Assembly (NCBI RefSeq): GCF_014199595.1
Contig: NZ_JACHNX010000007.1
Span: 1-64,000 of the forward strand
Origin: Sphingomonas yabuuchiae
GTDB taxonomy: Bacteria; Pseudomonadota; Alphaproteobacteria; Sphingomonadales; Sphingomonadaceae
Direction of reading: 5' to 3'
DNA: 64,000 nt
The position numbers and the translations under genes are program-made. Positions 1 to 8,557 of this stretch are shown piece by piece. Numbering within the stretch: position 1 is the first letter of the stretch; each line of letters opens with the position of its first letter. The notes under the pieces were generated by a model. The model ran no database searches. It had not been told where the DNA came from and saw nothing but the letters and a program-made list of their open reading frames with translations.

Positions 1-254
1 CAACCCCGTTCCCAGGGCCTCAAGTGCGCCGATCTGTCGTAGCTGCACCGGTCAGTCGTTGCGACCACCGCTGCGGTGAAACCCCTCTAGGCCGGGTCGC
101 TTTTGGGGTCAACACAAAAAGTGCCATTTTTCTGCAAAATTTCAAAAATCCTTTAGTTTTGACGGCTTAAGCCTGACGCCCTGGTCGGCCCTCGCGGAAC
201 CTTTGGCAGCTTCGCGATTCCGCCCTAGGCAGACATAGGTGTAGGGCCTTCCTA
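1..254. other. Leading non-coding region, no gene recognised
   Basis: No convincing reading frame or RNA gene is visible here. Roughly positions 110-170 are conspicuously AT-rich for this genome, with runs of A and T, and they lie upstream of the plus-strand glycosyltransferase. A promoter or a horizontally acquired fragment is possible, but I cannot assign clear -35 and -10 boxes. The upstream gene is outside the window. Confidence 0.4.
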
Positions 255-287
255 GTGACCGCGTACCAGGGAACGAGTGATACGAGC

Positions 288-1304
288 ATGACGTCGCCCC
301 GGATCACGGTCGCCCTGAGCGTCTACAACAACGCAGAATATCTGGCTGACGCGCTGGACAGCATTCTTGCCCAGACCTTTGGCGATTTCGAGCTGGTGAT
401 CGTCGATGACGGCTCGACCGACCACTCCCCCGCCATCATCGACCGCTATGCGGCGATCGATCCGCGTATCCGGGTGATCCGCCAGGCCAATCAGGGGCTG
501 GTGGCGAGCCTGAACCATATCATCGCGGTGGCACGTGGCCCCTATATCGCCCGCATGGACGGTGATGACGTCGCCCTGCCCGAGCGTTTCGCACGGCAGG
601 TGGCCTTTCTCGACGCGAATCCCGACCATGGCGTTATCGGTACGCAGATCCAGACGATCGATGCGCAGGGGCGTCGCCGCAGCGAACCGCCGGTCGATCA
701 CCCCTTGTCCGCCGATGTCATTGCCGCCGCCTTGCCGACCGCGTCGCCGCTTTGCCATCCTTCGGTGATGATGCGTCGTGATGTCCTGGAAGCCGCGGGT
801 GGCTATCGGCCCGCCTATCGCCATTGCGAGGATTACGACCTGTGGCTTCGGCTGGCGGAGCGGACCCGGATCGCCAATCTGCCCGAGCGGCTGCACCTCT
901 ATCGCTATTCCCCATCGCAGGTGTCGCACCGGCATGTCTTGGCCCAGCGTTATGGCGTGGCGGTCGCGCGGCTGGCCCGGGTGGCGCGTGCCGAAGGGCG
1001 ACCTGACCCTTCGGACGGCTGGACCGCCCTTCCCCCGATCGAGACGCTCGATACCATTTTCGGGCGGCCAGGTGTGGCAAGCGATGTCCGCGCCGAAGTG
1101 GTGCGCGGGCTCTTATACGCGCCCGAAGTGATGGCGGGAGAAGGCTTGACCTGGATCGCCGCGCATCTCGACGATGTGCGCCGGACGGGTAGTGAATCCA
1201 TACCCGGGCTTTGGCGAGCCGTGGCGCGATTGGCGAGTCACCATCATCGGCTGGGCGCGATCCGGCTCGCCGCGCTGCTGACCCGGCATCGGATTCGGCG
1301 ATGA
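288..1304 (+). CDS. Family 2 glycosyltransferase (GT-A fold)
   Basis: A 338-residue cytosolic or membrane-associated glycosyltransferase that would move a sugar from a nucleotide donor onto a polysaccharide or lipid-linked acceptor. The N-terminal GT-A domain carries the nucleotide-binding DDGSTD at residues 40-45 and the metal-binding DGDD at 91-94. A CEDYDLW segment near 180-186 matches the acceptor-side acidic region of GT2 enzymes. The ATG at 288 begins directly before the conserved PRITVALSVYN strand; a GTG at 255 would add 11 unsupported residues. Its stop overlaps the ATG of the flippase gene (ATGA), so the two are probably translated together in surface-polysaccharide synthesis. Sugar specificity cannot be read from the sequence. 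Confidence 0.88.
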   Translation: MTSPRITVALSVYNNAEYLADALDSILAQTFGDFELVIVDDGSTDHSPAIIDRYAAIDPRIRVIRQANQGLVASLNHIIAVARGPYIARMDGDDVALPERFARQVAFLDANPDHGVIGTQIQTIDAQGRRRSEPPVDHPLSADVIAAALPTASPLCHPSVMMRRDVLEAAGGYRPAYRHCEDYDLWLRLAERTRIANLPERLHLYRYSPSQVSHRHVLAQRYGVAVARLARVARAEGRPDPSDGWTALPPIETLDTIFGRPGVASDVRAEVVRGLLYAPEVMAGEGLTWIAAHLDDVRRTGSESIPGLWRAVARLASHHHRLGAIRLAALLTRHRIRR

Positions 1305-2779
1305 GCGCTTCTTCGGTTCGCGGCGCGGCGCTCTGGTCGATCGGCGCGCAATATATCGCCTTTGCGATTCAGTTCGTCGTCAGCGTGGTCATATCGCGCT
1401 TCTTCCTCAGCCCGTCCGAAATGGGGCTTTATTCGATCGCGCTGTCGGCCGCGATGCTGGTGTCCGCGTTGCAGGATTTCGGCATCCGCCGGTTCGTGGC
1501 GGGCGAGCGCGACCTGACCGAGGAGCAGCTGCGCACCTGTTTTTCGGTTTCGCTGATCTTTGCGCTGGGTATCGGCCTGATCATCTTTGCGCTCGCCTGG
1601 CCGGTGGCGCGATTCTACGACAATGTCCGGCTGACCCCGCTGCTCGTCATCATCGCCGGGTCCTATCTGATCGTGCCCTTCGGCATCGTGCCGGGCGCGA
1701 TGCTCCAGCGGCGGATGGACTATTACTCCATCTTCCTGACCAGCGTCGGGGCGGCGGTGGTCAATGCGGTGTTTTCGCTGGCACTGGCCTGGGCGGGCTA
1801 TTCGGCCTTTGCGCTGGCCTGGGCCTCGGTCGCGCAACAGGTGGCCCGCGCGATCATCGGCCAGTGGCGATCCGGCATCCGTCCGCCCTTCCCGCCCAGC
1901 CTGAAGGGGATCGGCCCGATCCTGCGCTTCGGGTCGAACAGCTCGCTTCTCTATATCAGCGACGCGATCAGCTCGCGCAGCCCGGAGCTGGTCATCGGCC
2001 GTATCCTGACCCTGACCGCAGTCGGCCTGTACAGCCGCGCCTCCAGCCTGGGCGCGCAGTTGCAGATGCTGGTCAGCGGCGCGGTCGACGGCGTCTTCTA
2101 TCCGGCCTTTGCCCGCCTGCGCGATGCGGGGGCCGATCTGGCCGCGCCCTATCAGCGGGTGGTCGCGGCCTATAGCGGCGTGACCTGGCCCGCCATGACC
2201 TTCCTCGCCACCGCCGCGACGCCGATCGTGCTGATGCTCTATGGCCCGCGCTGGGCGGGCGTGGCGCCGCTGTTGAGCTGGATCGCGCTGGGGCAGTTGT
2301 TCTTCGCCGCCGTACCGCTGCACTTCGAGCTGCCCATCCTGCTGGGGCATATCCGGCGGCTGATCGTCGCCAATGCGCTGGATACGATCGCGTCGATCGG
2401 GCTGCTGATCCTGGGGGCGACGGTCAGCCTGGAATGGGCGGCGATCTCTCGCATCGGCTATGGAATCGTGTGGTTCGTGCTCTACGCCACGCTGATGAAG
2501 CCGCTGACCGGCTTTGCCTGGCGGGGGATGGTCAAAGTCTATGCGCAGAGCCTGATCGCCACGCTCGCGACGGTCGCGCCGCTGCTGGCCGTCTACCGCT
2601 GGGTCGCATCGCCCGAGGCCGTCGGCTTCACGCTGTTGAGCGTGAGCGCGGCGGCGGGCGTGCTGGCCTGGCTGGTGGTCGTCTATGCCGTGCGCCACCC
2701 GCTCCGGCGCGAGATCGATGCGATTGCCGGGGGCATCTGGGCCAAGCTGCCGGTCGGGCGGTTGCGCCGGGCGGGGTAA
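1301..2779 (+). CDS. Lipopolysaccharide/oligosaccharide flippase (MOP superfamily, Wzx-like)
   Basis: A 492-residue polytopic inner-membrane protein with about 12-14 hydrophobic segments separated by short loops, the layout of polysaccharide_synt/Wzx flippases that move undecaprenyl-linked oligosaccharides to the periplasm. The N-terminus (RGAALWSIGAQY) is the usual family opening. The ATG at 1301 overlaps the previous stop by four bases; an upstream in-frame ATG at 1211 lies inside the glycosyltransferase and is rejected. Coupling to a GT2 gene supports a role in exopolysaccharide, capsule or O-antigen export. The substrate is unknown. A small hairpin (GCTCG arms) lies just after the stop. 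Confidence 0.85.
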   Translation: MSASSVRGAALWSIGAQYIAFAIQFVVSVVISRFFLSPSEMGLYSIALSAAMLVSALQDFGIRRFVAGERDLTEEQLRTCFSVSLIFALGIGLIIFALAWPVARFYDNVRLTPLLVIIAGSYLIVPFGIVPGAMLQRRMDYYSIFLTSVGAAVVNAVFSLALAWAGYSAFALAWASVAQQVARAIIGQWRSGIRPPFPPSLKGIGPILRFGSNSSLLYISDAISSRSPELVIGRILTLTAVGLYSRASSLGAQLQMLVSGAVDGVFYPAFARLRDAGADLAAPYQRVVAAYSGVTWPAMTFLATAATPIVLMLYGPRWAGVAPLLSWIALGQLFFAAVPLHFELPILLGHIRRLIVANALDTIASIGLLILGATVSLEWAAISRIGYGIVWFVLYATLMKPLTGFAWRGMVKVYAQSLIATLATVAPLLAVYRWVASPEAVGFTLLSVSAAAGVLAWLVVVYAVRHPLRREIDAIAGGIWAKLPVGRLRRAG

Positions 2780-2826
2780 GGTCTGCTCGGCTTGTCGAGC
2801 GGCCCCCCGTTGCCCATAGTCGGCCC

Positions 2827-3105
2827 ATGTCCCCGCCCCCACCCGGACTCGACGATCCCGAACAGGCGGCCTTTGCCTGGGCGCGGTTCCGCATGCTGAT
2901 GGCGTGGATGACGGTCGCGGCCGCCGTCGCGGTGGCCTTCGCGATGATCGCGCTGGCCGAGGTCTATGGCCCGCTCAACGGGGTGACGATGCTGGGGGTG
3001 ATTGGCGGGATCGGCGGCATGGTGATGCTGACCGGTGCGCTGATGGGGCTGGTCTTCCTCAGCTCGGGCACCGGGCATGACGAGGATGTCGACCGGCGGC
3101 CATAA
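2827..3105 (+). CDS. Small two-helix membrane protein of unknown function
   Basis: A 92-residue protein with a proline-rich acidic N-terminus, then two hydrophobic segments (about residues 24-46 and 52-78) and a short acidic tail. I do not recognise a family. The ATG at 2827 is preferred; the longer frame back to 2434 is a shadow of the flippase. It sits 47 bases after the flippase stop on the same strand and is followed immediately by a strong hairpin, so it probably ends the polysaccharide transcription unit. Length and hydrophobic pattern fit a small integral membrane protein. Confidence 0.6.
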   Translation: MSPPPPGLDDPEQAAFAWARFRMLMAWMTVAAAVAVAFAMIALAEVYGPLNGVTMLGVIGGIGGMVMLTGALMGLVFLSSGTGHDEDVDRRP

Positions 3106-3145
3106 AAAACCGGCCCCCGCGAGCATCGCGAAGGCCGGTCCTTTA
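3104..3145. terminator. Bidirectional intrinsic terminator
   Basis: The outer stem ACCGGCC (3109-3115) pairs with GGCCGGT (3133-3139). An inner stem CGCGA (3118-3122) pairs with TCGCG (3126-3130). An A-run lies on the left and a T-rich run on the right, so a U-tract follows the hairpin in either direction. It separates the convergent plus-strand small protein and minus-strand DUF4167 gene. Confidence 0.8.
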
Positions 3146-3168
3146 TCCATCGAAAGAGTGGAAGGCGA

Positions 3169-4008
3169 TCAGCCCGCCGCCGCCTCCGGCTCCACCGGAG
3201 CCGCCGCGCGGACGCGACGACGGCGGGGCTTTTCCTCAGGGGCCGCTTCCGCCTCGGGCGCGGCGCTCAGTGCCGGGGGCAGGCGATCGGCGTCGAAGCC
3301 GGTCTGCTCGCCCGTATCCTGCACCTCGGCGGGACGCTCGCGACGCGGACGACCGCGACGACGGGGGGCTTCCTCCTCGGCCTGCGGTGCCGAAGCGACC
3401 TCGGGGGTGATGACGGGCGCGGTCACGACCGGCTGCGCATCCTCGACCATGGCGGGCTGTTCGGCGCGCATCGGGCGGCGATCCTCGCGCGGCTCACGGC
3501 GCGGGCGATCGTCGCGGTCACGCCGGGGACGCTCTTCGCGCTGCTGATTGTCGCGCGCATAGGTTTCGCGCGGCTGGTTCTCTCTGGACTGACGCTCACG
3601 GCGCGGCTGTTCGACCTCGCCCTGCTGCTCGCCGGGACGGATGGGATCGCCCTCGTCGCCATAATCCTCGGCGTCGTTGTCGAAGCCGTCGTCATACTGG
3701 TCGTCGCGCGATTCCTCGCGCTGGCGGCGCTGATTCTGCTCCTCGAAGCGCGAGCGGGTTTCGCTCAGCACCCGGAAATAGTGATCGGCGAACTGCCAGT
3801 AATATTCGGTGTTGACCCGGTCGCCCTGACGCTGCGCCTCGGTCGCCAGATTCTTGTACTTCTCGTACAGCTGGCTGGCGTTGCCGCGTGCGCGGTTGTC
3901 GATGCGATTGCCATTGTCGGAACGGCCGGGATTGCCGCCCGGACGCTGCCCACCATTGTTGTTGCCGCCACGACCGCGACGGCGGCCGGCCTGCCGATTA
4001 TTGATCAA
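3169..4008 (-). CDS. DUF4167 domain-containing protein
   Basis: A 279-residue protein with an N-terminal DUF4167-type domain (about residues 1-85): an RNG/Gly-rich opening, then the YEKYKNLATEAQ helix and the YYWQFADHYFRVL segment. The rest is low complexity: an acidic stretch near 100-125, then Arg/Glu-rich sequence and a basic tail (RRRRVR). The long charged part is probably disordered. The family is common in Alphaproteobacteria and its function is not established. The composition would suit nucleic-acid or ribosome binding, which is inference. It is the last minus-strand gene after hisS-prfA-prmC, though a 285-bp gap separates it from prmC. Confidence 0.85.
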   Translation of the reverse strand: MINNRQAGRRRGRGGNNNGGQRPGGNPGRSDNGNRIDNRARGNASQLYEKYKNLATEAQRQGDRVNTEYYWQFADHYFRVLSETRSRFEEQNQRRQREESRDDQYDDGFDNDAEDYGDEGDPIRPGEQQGEVEQPRRERQSRENQPRETYARDNQQREERPRRDRDDRPRREPREDRRPMRAEQPAMVEDAQPVVTAPVITPEVASAPQAEEEAPRRRGRPRRERPAEVQDTGEQTGFDADRLPPALSAAPEAEAAPEEKPRRRRVRAAAPVEPEAAAG

Positions 4009-4293
4009 GCTGTTCGTCCTTAGTCGTCAAACCAACAAGGTCCACTTTTTCCGACCCACTCTTCCCGACATCGCGCGCGGTTCGCGCGATGCGAAGCTGT
4101 CGCACCCGATTTCGGGCGCTGCCACGGCCGCCGGACAGCAGCGACTACATGACGAAGGGTATGGGCATCGGCCCGACATCCTGCGACCCCGAAAAACCGG
4201 TGAGAGTGCCAGATGTTCGCGTGCCCCTGTGCCCGATCTAGCGGGTCGGACCTAGGTCCTTCAAGTGAAATATAGGGCATCACGCGCGATTGT
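4009..4293. other. 285-bp intergenic region between prmC and the DUF4167 gene; likely long 5' leader
   Basis: Both flanking genes are on the minus strand, so this is upstream of DUF4167. It contains a GC-rich hairpin (GCGCG arms around position 4075-4090) and a stretch with several short inverted repeats near 4180-4260. A 97-residue minus-strand frame (4020-4313) overlaps the prmC 3' end and has no coding character. The length suggests a separate promoter with a structured leader for DUF4167, but I recognise no known RNA family. Confidence 0.35.
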
Positions 4294-5106
4294 TCAATGC
4301 GCCAGCAAGGCACGCGGCCGCCCGCCCAGATCGCGGTGCAGCGTTACCGCAAAGCCTTGATCCGCCAGCAAAGCCGTCACCGCCCCGGCCTGTTCATGGC
4401 CGATCTCGACCACCGCCGCCCCGCCGGGGGCGAGCAGGCGGCGCAGTTCGGGGGCGAGCAGCCGGTAATCGTCCAGCCCGTCCCGCCCGGCGAAGAGCGC
4501 GGTGCCGGGCTCGTAATCGCGTACCTCGGGCGAGAGCGGCTCGGTCGTTCCGATATAGGGCGGGTTGGTGACGATGCAGTCGAACGGCCCCGCCAGCCCG
4601 GTCGCCCAGTCGCCGCACACGAACCGCGCCCGGTCGGCCAGGCCACAGGCCGCGGCGTTGGCGACGGCGTAGCGCAGCGCTTGCGGGGAACGGTCGACGC
4701 CCAGCCCCTTCGTCTCGCGCCACTCGTCGAGAAGGGCGAGCAGCAACGTGCCTGGCCCGGTGCCCAGGTCGAGCAGGGTGGCGGGGGCACGCCCCCGGAA
4801 GTGCCGCAGCGCCGCATCGACCAGCGTCTCGCTATCGACGCGGGGGACCAGCGCGCCGGGGCCGACCATCAGGTCCAGCGTCCAGAAACCACGTGTACCG
4901 GTGATATAGGCGACCGGCTCCTGGCGCGCGCGGCGCTCGACCAGCGGCCAGAAGCTCTCGGGGACGGGCCGGGTCAGGTCGAGCAGCAGGGCGTTGCGCT
5001 CGATCCCCAGGGCGTGGGCGAGCAGCAGTTCCGCGTCTAGTCGCGCGGTGGGGGAGAAGGTGAAACGCTCGGCAGCTTCCGCGAGCGCGGTACGGGCGTC
5101 GGTCAC
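4294..5106 (-). CDS. prmC: Release factor glutamine N5-methyltransferase PrmC (HemK)
   Basis: A 270-residue SAM-dependent methyltransferase that methylates the glutamine of the GGQ loop in release factors RF1 and RF2. An N-terminal helical substrate-binding domain (about 1-85) precedes the Rossmann domain. SAM motif I is DLGTGPG at 113-119, and the catalytic NPPY is at 181-184 (IVTNPPYIG). Length is normal for PrmC. It lies downstream of prfA, its substrate gene, on the same strand, but a palindromic repeat fills most of the 177-bp gap. The repeat may reduce read-through or stabilise the upstream transcript. Confidence 0.95.
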   Translation of the reverse strand: MTDARTALAEAAERFTFSPTARLDAELLLAHALGIERNALLLDLTRPVPESFWPLVERRARQEPVAYITGTRGFWTLDLMVGPGALVPRVDSETLVDAALRHFRGRAPATLLDLGTGPGTLLLALLDEWRETKGLGVDRSPQALRYAVANAAACGLADRARFVCGDWATGLAGPFDCIVTNPPYIGTTEPLSPEVRDYEPGTALFAGRDGLDDYRLLAPELRRLLAPGGAAVVEIGHEQAGAVTALLADQGFAVTLHRDLGGRPRALLAH

Positions 5107-5147
5107 GCCGCCGTCTCACCCCGGCGCATGCCGAAAATTAGAAAAAA

Positions 5148-5281
5148 TTGGTTCGCGCGGAGGCGCGGAGGCGCGGAGATGTCCGGCTTGGGGCAGCGCT
5201 TGGGTGCCATCGACCGGCGAAGATGGAAAGCCTGCGGCGCAGCGGGTTGCACCGCTCCGCGTCTCCGCGTCTCCGCGCGAA
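5148..5281. repeat. Palindromic intergenic repeat, kind A (prfA-prmC gap)
   Basis: The left arm (5148-5178) begins TTGGTTCGCGCGGAGG and continues with GCGCGGAG units. The right arm (5255-5281) is its near reverse complement, built of CTCCGCGT units and ending CGCGCGAA. About 75 bp of unrelated sequence lies between. The right end is only three bases from the prfA stop codon. The same arms recur at 13390-13531 and 28241-28460. Confidence 0.8.
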
Positions 5282-5283
5282 TA

Positions 5284-6357
5284 TCAGCCATCGAGCGCGG
5301 CGAGCCGTTCGGCTTCATCCTCCGCCAGCAGCGCGCCGATCAGTTCGTCCAGTTCGCCCTCCAGGATTTCGGGCAGGCGGTGCAGCGTCAGGTTGATCCG
5401 GTGATCGGTCACGCGGCCCTGCGGAAAATTGTACGTCCGAATCCGCTCCGACCGGTCGCCCGAGCCGACCATCGACCGCCGGGTGCCCGCGCGTTCCGCC
5501 GCCAGCCGCTCGCGTTCGGCTTCGTAGAGGCGGGTCCGCAGCACCTTCATCGCCTTGGCGCGGTTCTTGTGCTGCGAGCGTTCGTCCTGCTGGATCACGA
5601 CCAGCCCGGTCGGGATATGGGTGATGCGGATCGCCGAGTCGGTGGTGTTGACGTGCTGCCCGCCCGCGCCCGACGAGCGATAGATGTCGATGCGCAGATC
5701 CTTGTCGTCGATCTGGAGATCGACCTCCTCCGCTTCGGGGAGCACCGCGACGGTCGCCGCCGAGGTGTGGATGCGCCCGCCCGATTCGGTGACGGGCACG
5801 CGCTGGACGCGGTGGACGCCCGATTCGAACTTCAGCTTGGCGAACACGCCCGCCCCCGCGACCGAGGCCACGACTTCCTTATAGCCGCCGGTATCGGGCA
5901 CCGAGGCGGAGATGACCTCGACCCGCCAGCCCTGCCGCTCGGCATAACGCTGGTACATGCGGAACAGGTCGCCCGCGAACAGCGCCGCCTCGTCGCCGCC
6001 GGTCCCGGCGCGGATTTCCAGCATCGCGGCGCGTTCGTCGGCGGCGTCGCGCGGCAGCAGGGCCAGCGCCAAATGGCGATCCGCCGCCGCCAGCGCATTG
6101 CGGTTGGCGTGGAGCTCCTCTGCCGCCAGCTCACGCAGTTCGTCGTCGCCGTCCTGCGTCATGAACGCCAGGCTGTCGGCCTCCTGCCGCAACCGACGCA
6201 CCTCGGCGGCGGCATTGGCGACCGGCTCCAGCTCGGCATATTCCTTCGACACCGCCACGAAGCGGTCCGAGGGCAGCTCGCCGGTGGCCATCATCGCCTG
6301 CAATTCGTCGCGTCGCGCCTCGATCTGCGCGATGCGCTCGGCCGAGATGGTTTTCAT
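5284..6357 (-). CDS. prfA: Peptide chain release factor 1
   Basis: A 357-residue class I release factor that reads UAA and UAG and triggers peptidyl-tRNA hydrolysis on the ribosome. The RF1 stop-codon recognition tripeptide PVT is at 188-190, where RF2 would have SPF. The catalytic GGQ is at 232-234 within [13 protein letters not shown] coiled-coil N-terminal domain fills about residues 1-110. The ATG overlaps the hisS stop (ATGA, 6354-6357), so it is probably coupled to hisS. PrmC, which methylates its GGQ glutamine, is encoded next on the same strand. Confidence 0.97.
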   Translation of the reverse strand: MKTISAERIAQIEARRDELQAMMATGELPSDRFVAVSKEYAELEPVANAAAEVRRLRQEADSLAFMTQDGDDELRELAAEELHANRNALAAADRHLALALLPRDAADERAAMLEIRAGTGGDEAALFAGDLFRMYQRYAERQGWRVEVISASVPDTGGYKEVVASVAGAGVFAKLKFESGVHRVQRVPVTESGGRIHTSAATVAVLPEAEEVDLQIDDKDLRIDIYRSSGAGGQHVNTTDSAIRITHIPTGLVVIQQDERSQHKNRAKAMKVLRTRLYEAERERLAAERAGTRRSMVGSGDRSERIRTYNFPQGRVTDHRINLTLHRLPEILEGELDELIGALLAEDEAERLAALDG

Positions 6358-7676
6358 CGCGGCGTCAGACGCTGCGCCAATGGGGGAAGCTGTTCGCCAT
6401 GATCCTCGGCGATCTCGTCCTCGAACAGCAGGTCGGACAGGCTCTGCGCCACCATGTCGAGCGAGACGGTCGCCTGCTCGCCGGTCTTCAAAGCCTTGAC
6501 CTGCACTTGGCCGTTCGCCAGCTCGTCATCGCCCAGGATCAGCGCATAGCGCGCGCCCTGGTCGTTCGCCTTGGCCATGCGACGCTTCATATTGCCGCGA
6601 AACGCCATGTCGGTGGCGACGTCCGCACGGCGCAGCTCGGCGACCAGGCCCGTCGCACGCAATTCCGCCGCCGCACCCATCGGTACCACGACCGCATCGA
6701 TCCCCGGCTTCTCCGGTTCGTCGAGCAGCATCGCCAGCCGTTCGACCCCGGCCGCCCAGCCCACGCCCGCCGTCGCGGGTCCGCCCAACGACTCGATCAA
6801 CCCGTCATAACGACCACCCGCCAGCACCGTCCCTTGCGAGCCCAGCCGGTCGGTCACGAACTCGAACGCCGTGTGGCGGTAATAATCGAGCCCCCGCACC
6901 AGCCGCGCATTGCGCGTCCAGGCGACCCCCGCCGCGTCCAGCCCCGCCGTCACCGCCTCGAAAAAGGCGCGCGCCTCGGGCGTCAGATAGGCGTCGATAT
7001 CCGGCGCGGCATCGGCGATCGGCCGGTCGCGCGGGTCCTTGGAATCGAGGATGCGCAGCGGATTCTTCTCCAGCCGCACCAGGCTGTCCTCGGACAGCTG
7101 GTCCCGGTGCGCCTCGAAATGCGCGACCAGCGCGTCGCGCCAAGCGTCGCGCGTCTCGGCATCGCCCAGCGTGTTGAGCTGCAGCGTCACGCCCTCGGCG
7201 ATACCCAGTTCGCGCAGCAACTGGTCGGCCATCACCAGCAGTTCGACATCCGCCGCCGGTTCGGGCGCGCCCAGGATTTCGGCGTCGATCTGGTGGAACT
7301 GGCGATAACGGCCCTTTTGCGGGCGCTCGTACCGGAACACCGCGCCCGAGGTGACCAGTTTCAAGGGCGCATATTGCTGCCACCCCTCGGTCAGATAGGC
7401 GCGCGCGATCCCGGCGGTGAATTCGGGCCGCAGGGTCAGCAGGTCGCCGCCGCGATCGGGGAAGGTGTACATTTCCTTCGACACGACATCGGTCGTCTCG
7501 CCGATCGACCGGGCGAAGACCTGCGTATCCTCGAACACCGGCAGGTCGAGCCGCTGGAAGGCGTAAAGGCCGTGGACATGCTCGAAGGTGCTAAGCACCT
7601 GCGCAAAGCGGCGCTGTTCGTCGCCGAAGATGTCCTGCGTGCCGCGCACGCGCTTGGGGGTTTCGATCCGTGCCAT
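6354..7676 (-). CDS. hisS: Histidine-tRNA ligase
   Basis: A 440-residue class II aminoacyl-tRNA synthetase charging tRNA-His. Motif 2 ([18 protein letters not shown]) and motif 3 ([12 protein letters not shown]) are intact, as is the HisRS-specific [13 protein letters not shown] segment. The C-terminal anticodon-binding domain covers about residues 340-430. The start at 7676 opens with [16 protein letters not shown], the usual beginning of the family. It heads a minus-strand unit with prfA. The 48-bp gap to the upstream cysteine hydrolase gene could hold a promoter, although no clear boxes are visible. Confidence 0.96.
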   Translation of the reverse strand: MARIETPKRVRGTQDIFGDEQRRFAQVLSTFEHVHGLYAFQRLDLPVFEDTQVFARSIGETTDVVSKEMYTFPDRGGDLLTLRPEFTAGIARAYLTEGWQQYAPLKLVTSGAVFRYERPQKGRYRQFHQIDAEILGAPEPAADVELLVMADQLLRELGIAEGVTLQLNTLGDAETRDAWRDALVAHFEAHRDQLSEDSLVRLEKNPLRILDSKDPRDRPIADAAPDIDAYLTPEARAFFEAVTAGLDAAGVAWTRNARLVRGLDYYRHTAFEFVTDRLGSQGTVLAGGRYDGLIESLGGPATAGVGWAAGVERLAMLLDEPEKPGIDAVVVPMGAAAELRATGLVAELRRADVATDMAFRGNMKRRMAKANDQGARYALILGDDELANGQVQVKALKTGEQATVSLDMVAQSLSDLLFEDEIAEDHGEQLPPLAQRLTPR

Positions 7677-7724
7677 AGAGGTGGCGCTATCTAAGGTAGC
7701 GAGCGCCGCTGCGCTAGAGTGCGA

Positions 7725-8306
7725 TCATGGGCCTTGCGACAGCCAGTCGGCCAGCGCCAGTTCATGGGTGGGCCGGGTCTCCGCGCACATGCTGTGCCGC
7801 ATGATCTCCAGCGCCCAGCGGCGATGAGCGTCGCTCTCGCTGGCCACCGTATCGCCCGGCACCCACAGGTCGTATTCGCGCATATGCGCATCGGCGGCGG
7901 TGAACAGCACGCAGATATCCGCTGCCACCCCGGTCAGGATGACGCGGCTGACGCCCAGTTGCGGCAGCAGCACCGGCAGGTTCGTCGCATAGAAGCCCGA
8001 AAATTGCGGCTTCACGATGAAATAGTCGCTGTCGCGCGGCCGGAGCGCGGCGATCAACGCGCGGCCGGGGCTGTCCTCACGGTCGCAATGCGCGACGATC
8101 GAGGAGCGTTCGGAATGCCAATGGCCGAAATTGTCGTTGACGTAGATGACCGGCACGCCCGCTTCGTCCGCCTCCTCCCGCAACGCGACGATCCGCCGCG
8201 CCGCCGCCTCGGCCGCTGCGCGCAGATCCTCCCCGCCCTCGAAGTCCAGGTCGTTGATCATGTCGATGATGATCAGGGCGGCGGCATGGGGCGCAGTGTC
8301 GGGCAT
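7725..8306 (-). CDS. Isochorismatase-family cysteine hydrolase
   Basis: A 193-residue enzyme of the isochorismatase-like superfamily (nicotinamidase, N-carbamoyl-amide hydrolase and relatives). The catalytic triad is visible: Asp15 in IIIDMIND, Lys99 in FIVKPQFSGF and Cys132 in GVAADICVLF, with the cis-peptide GVAA just before the cysteine. It hydrolyses an amide or vinyl-ether substrate in the cytoplasm; the natural substrate cannot be told from sequence. It lies 48 bp upstream of hisS on the same strand. The upstream side faces the AT-rich leader of the diguanylate cyclase. Confidence 0.88.
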   Translation of the reverse strand: MPDTAPHAAALIIIDMINDLDFEGGEDLRAAAEAAARRIVALREEADEAGVPVIYVNDNFGHWHSERSSIVAHCDREDSPGRALIAALRPRDSDYFIVKPQFSGFYATNLPVLLPQLGVSRVILTGVAADICVLFTAADAHMREYDLWVPGDTVASESDAHRRWALEIMRHSMCAETRPTHELALADWLSQGP

Positions 8307-8557
8307 GGCGGCAACATGTCACACCACGCACCCTAAAGCCTTGATCTGCTTGAATTACACTTCCCCATCGACGGTGAGGCCGAACAATTTGAACCGAACC
8401 AGCAACGATATCGGACCAATCGGTTGACCGGATTCCCAAGCGATTGAAGCAAAGACGAAAATCTCATTGGAATACATGCAAGCTGCCAATGTCTTTTATT
8501 TTCGGTAATACAAGATTTACCGAAGTGTTTATAGGGTCAGGACCGCCGGAGTTTACC
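8307..8557. promoter_or_regulatory. AT-rich divergent regulatory region with inverted repeat
   Basis: This 251-bp spacer between divergent genes is markedly richer in A and T than the flanks, especially about 8330-8540. It contains a perfect inverted repeat: TTCGGTAA (8501-8508), an 8-base gap, TTACCGAA (8517-8524), 33 bases before the cyclase ATG. A second CGGT/ACCG-type motif (CGGACCAATCGGTTGACCGG) lies near 8412-8431. These look like binding sites for a dimeric regulator, but no regulator is known. Confidence 0.45.

Noticed and set aside
1244..2842. 532-codon minus-strand frame
   Set aside because: It lies opposite the flippase, with Arg/Gln/His-rich shadow composition.
4020..4313. 97-codon minus-strand frame in the DUF4167 leader
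   Set aside because: It overlaps the prmC end, has no ribosome site and shows no coding character.
5148..5281. CRISPR-like array made of GCGCGGAG units
   Set aside because: Units are short, tandem and palindromic, with no spacers and no cas genes.
5458..5720. RF2 instead of RF1
   Set aside because: The recognition tripeptide is PVT, not SPF, and there is no programmed frameshift site.
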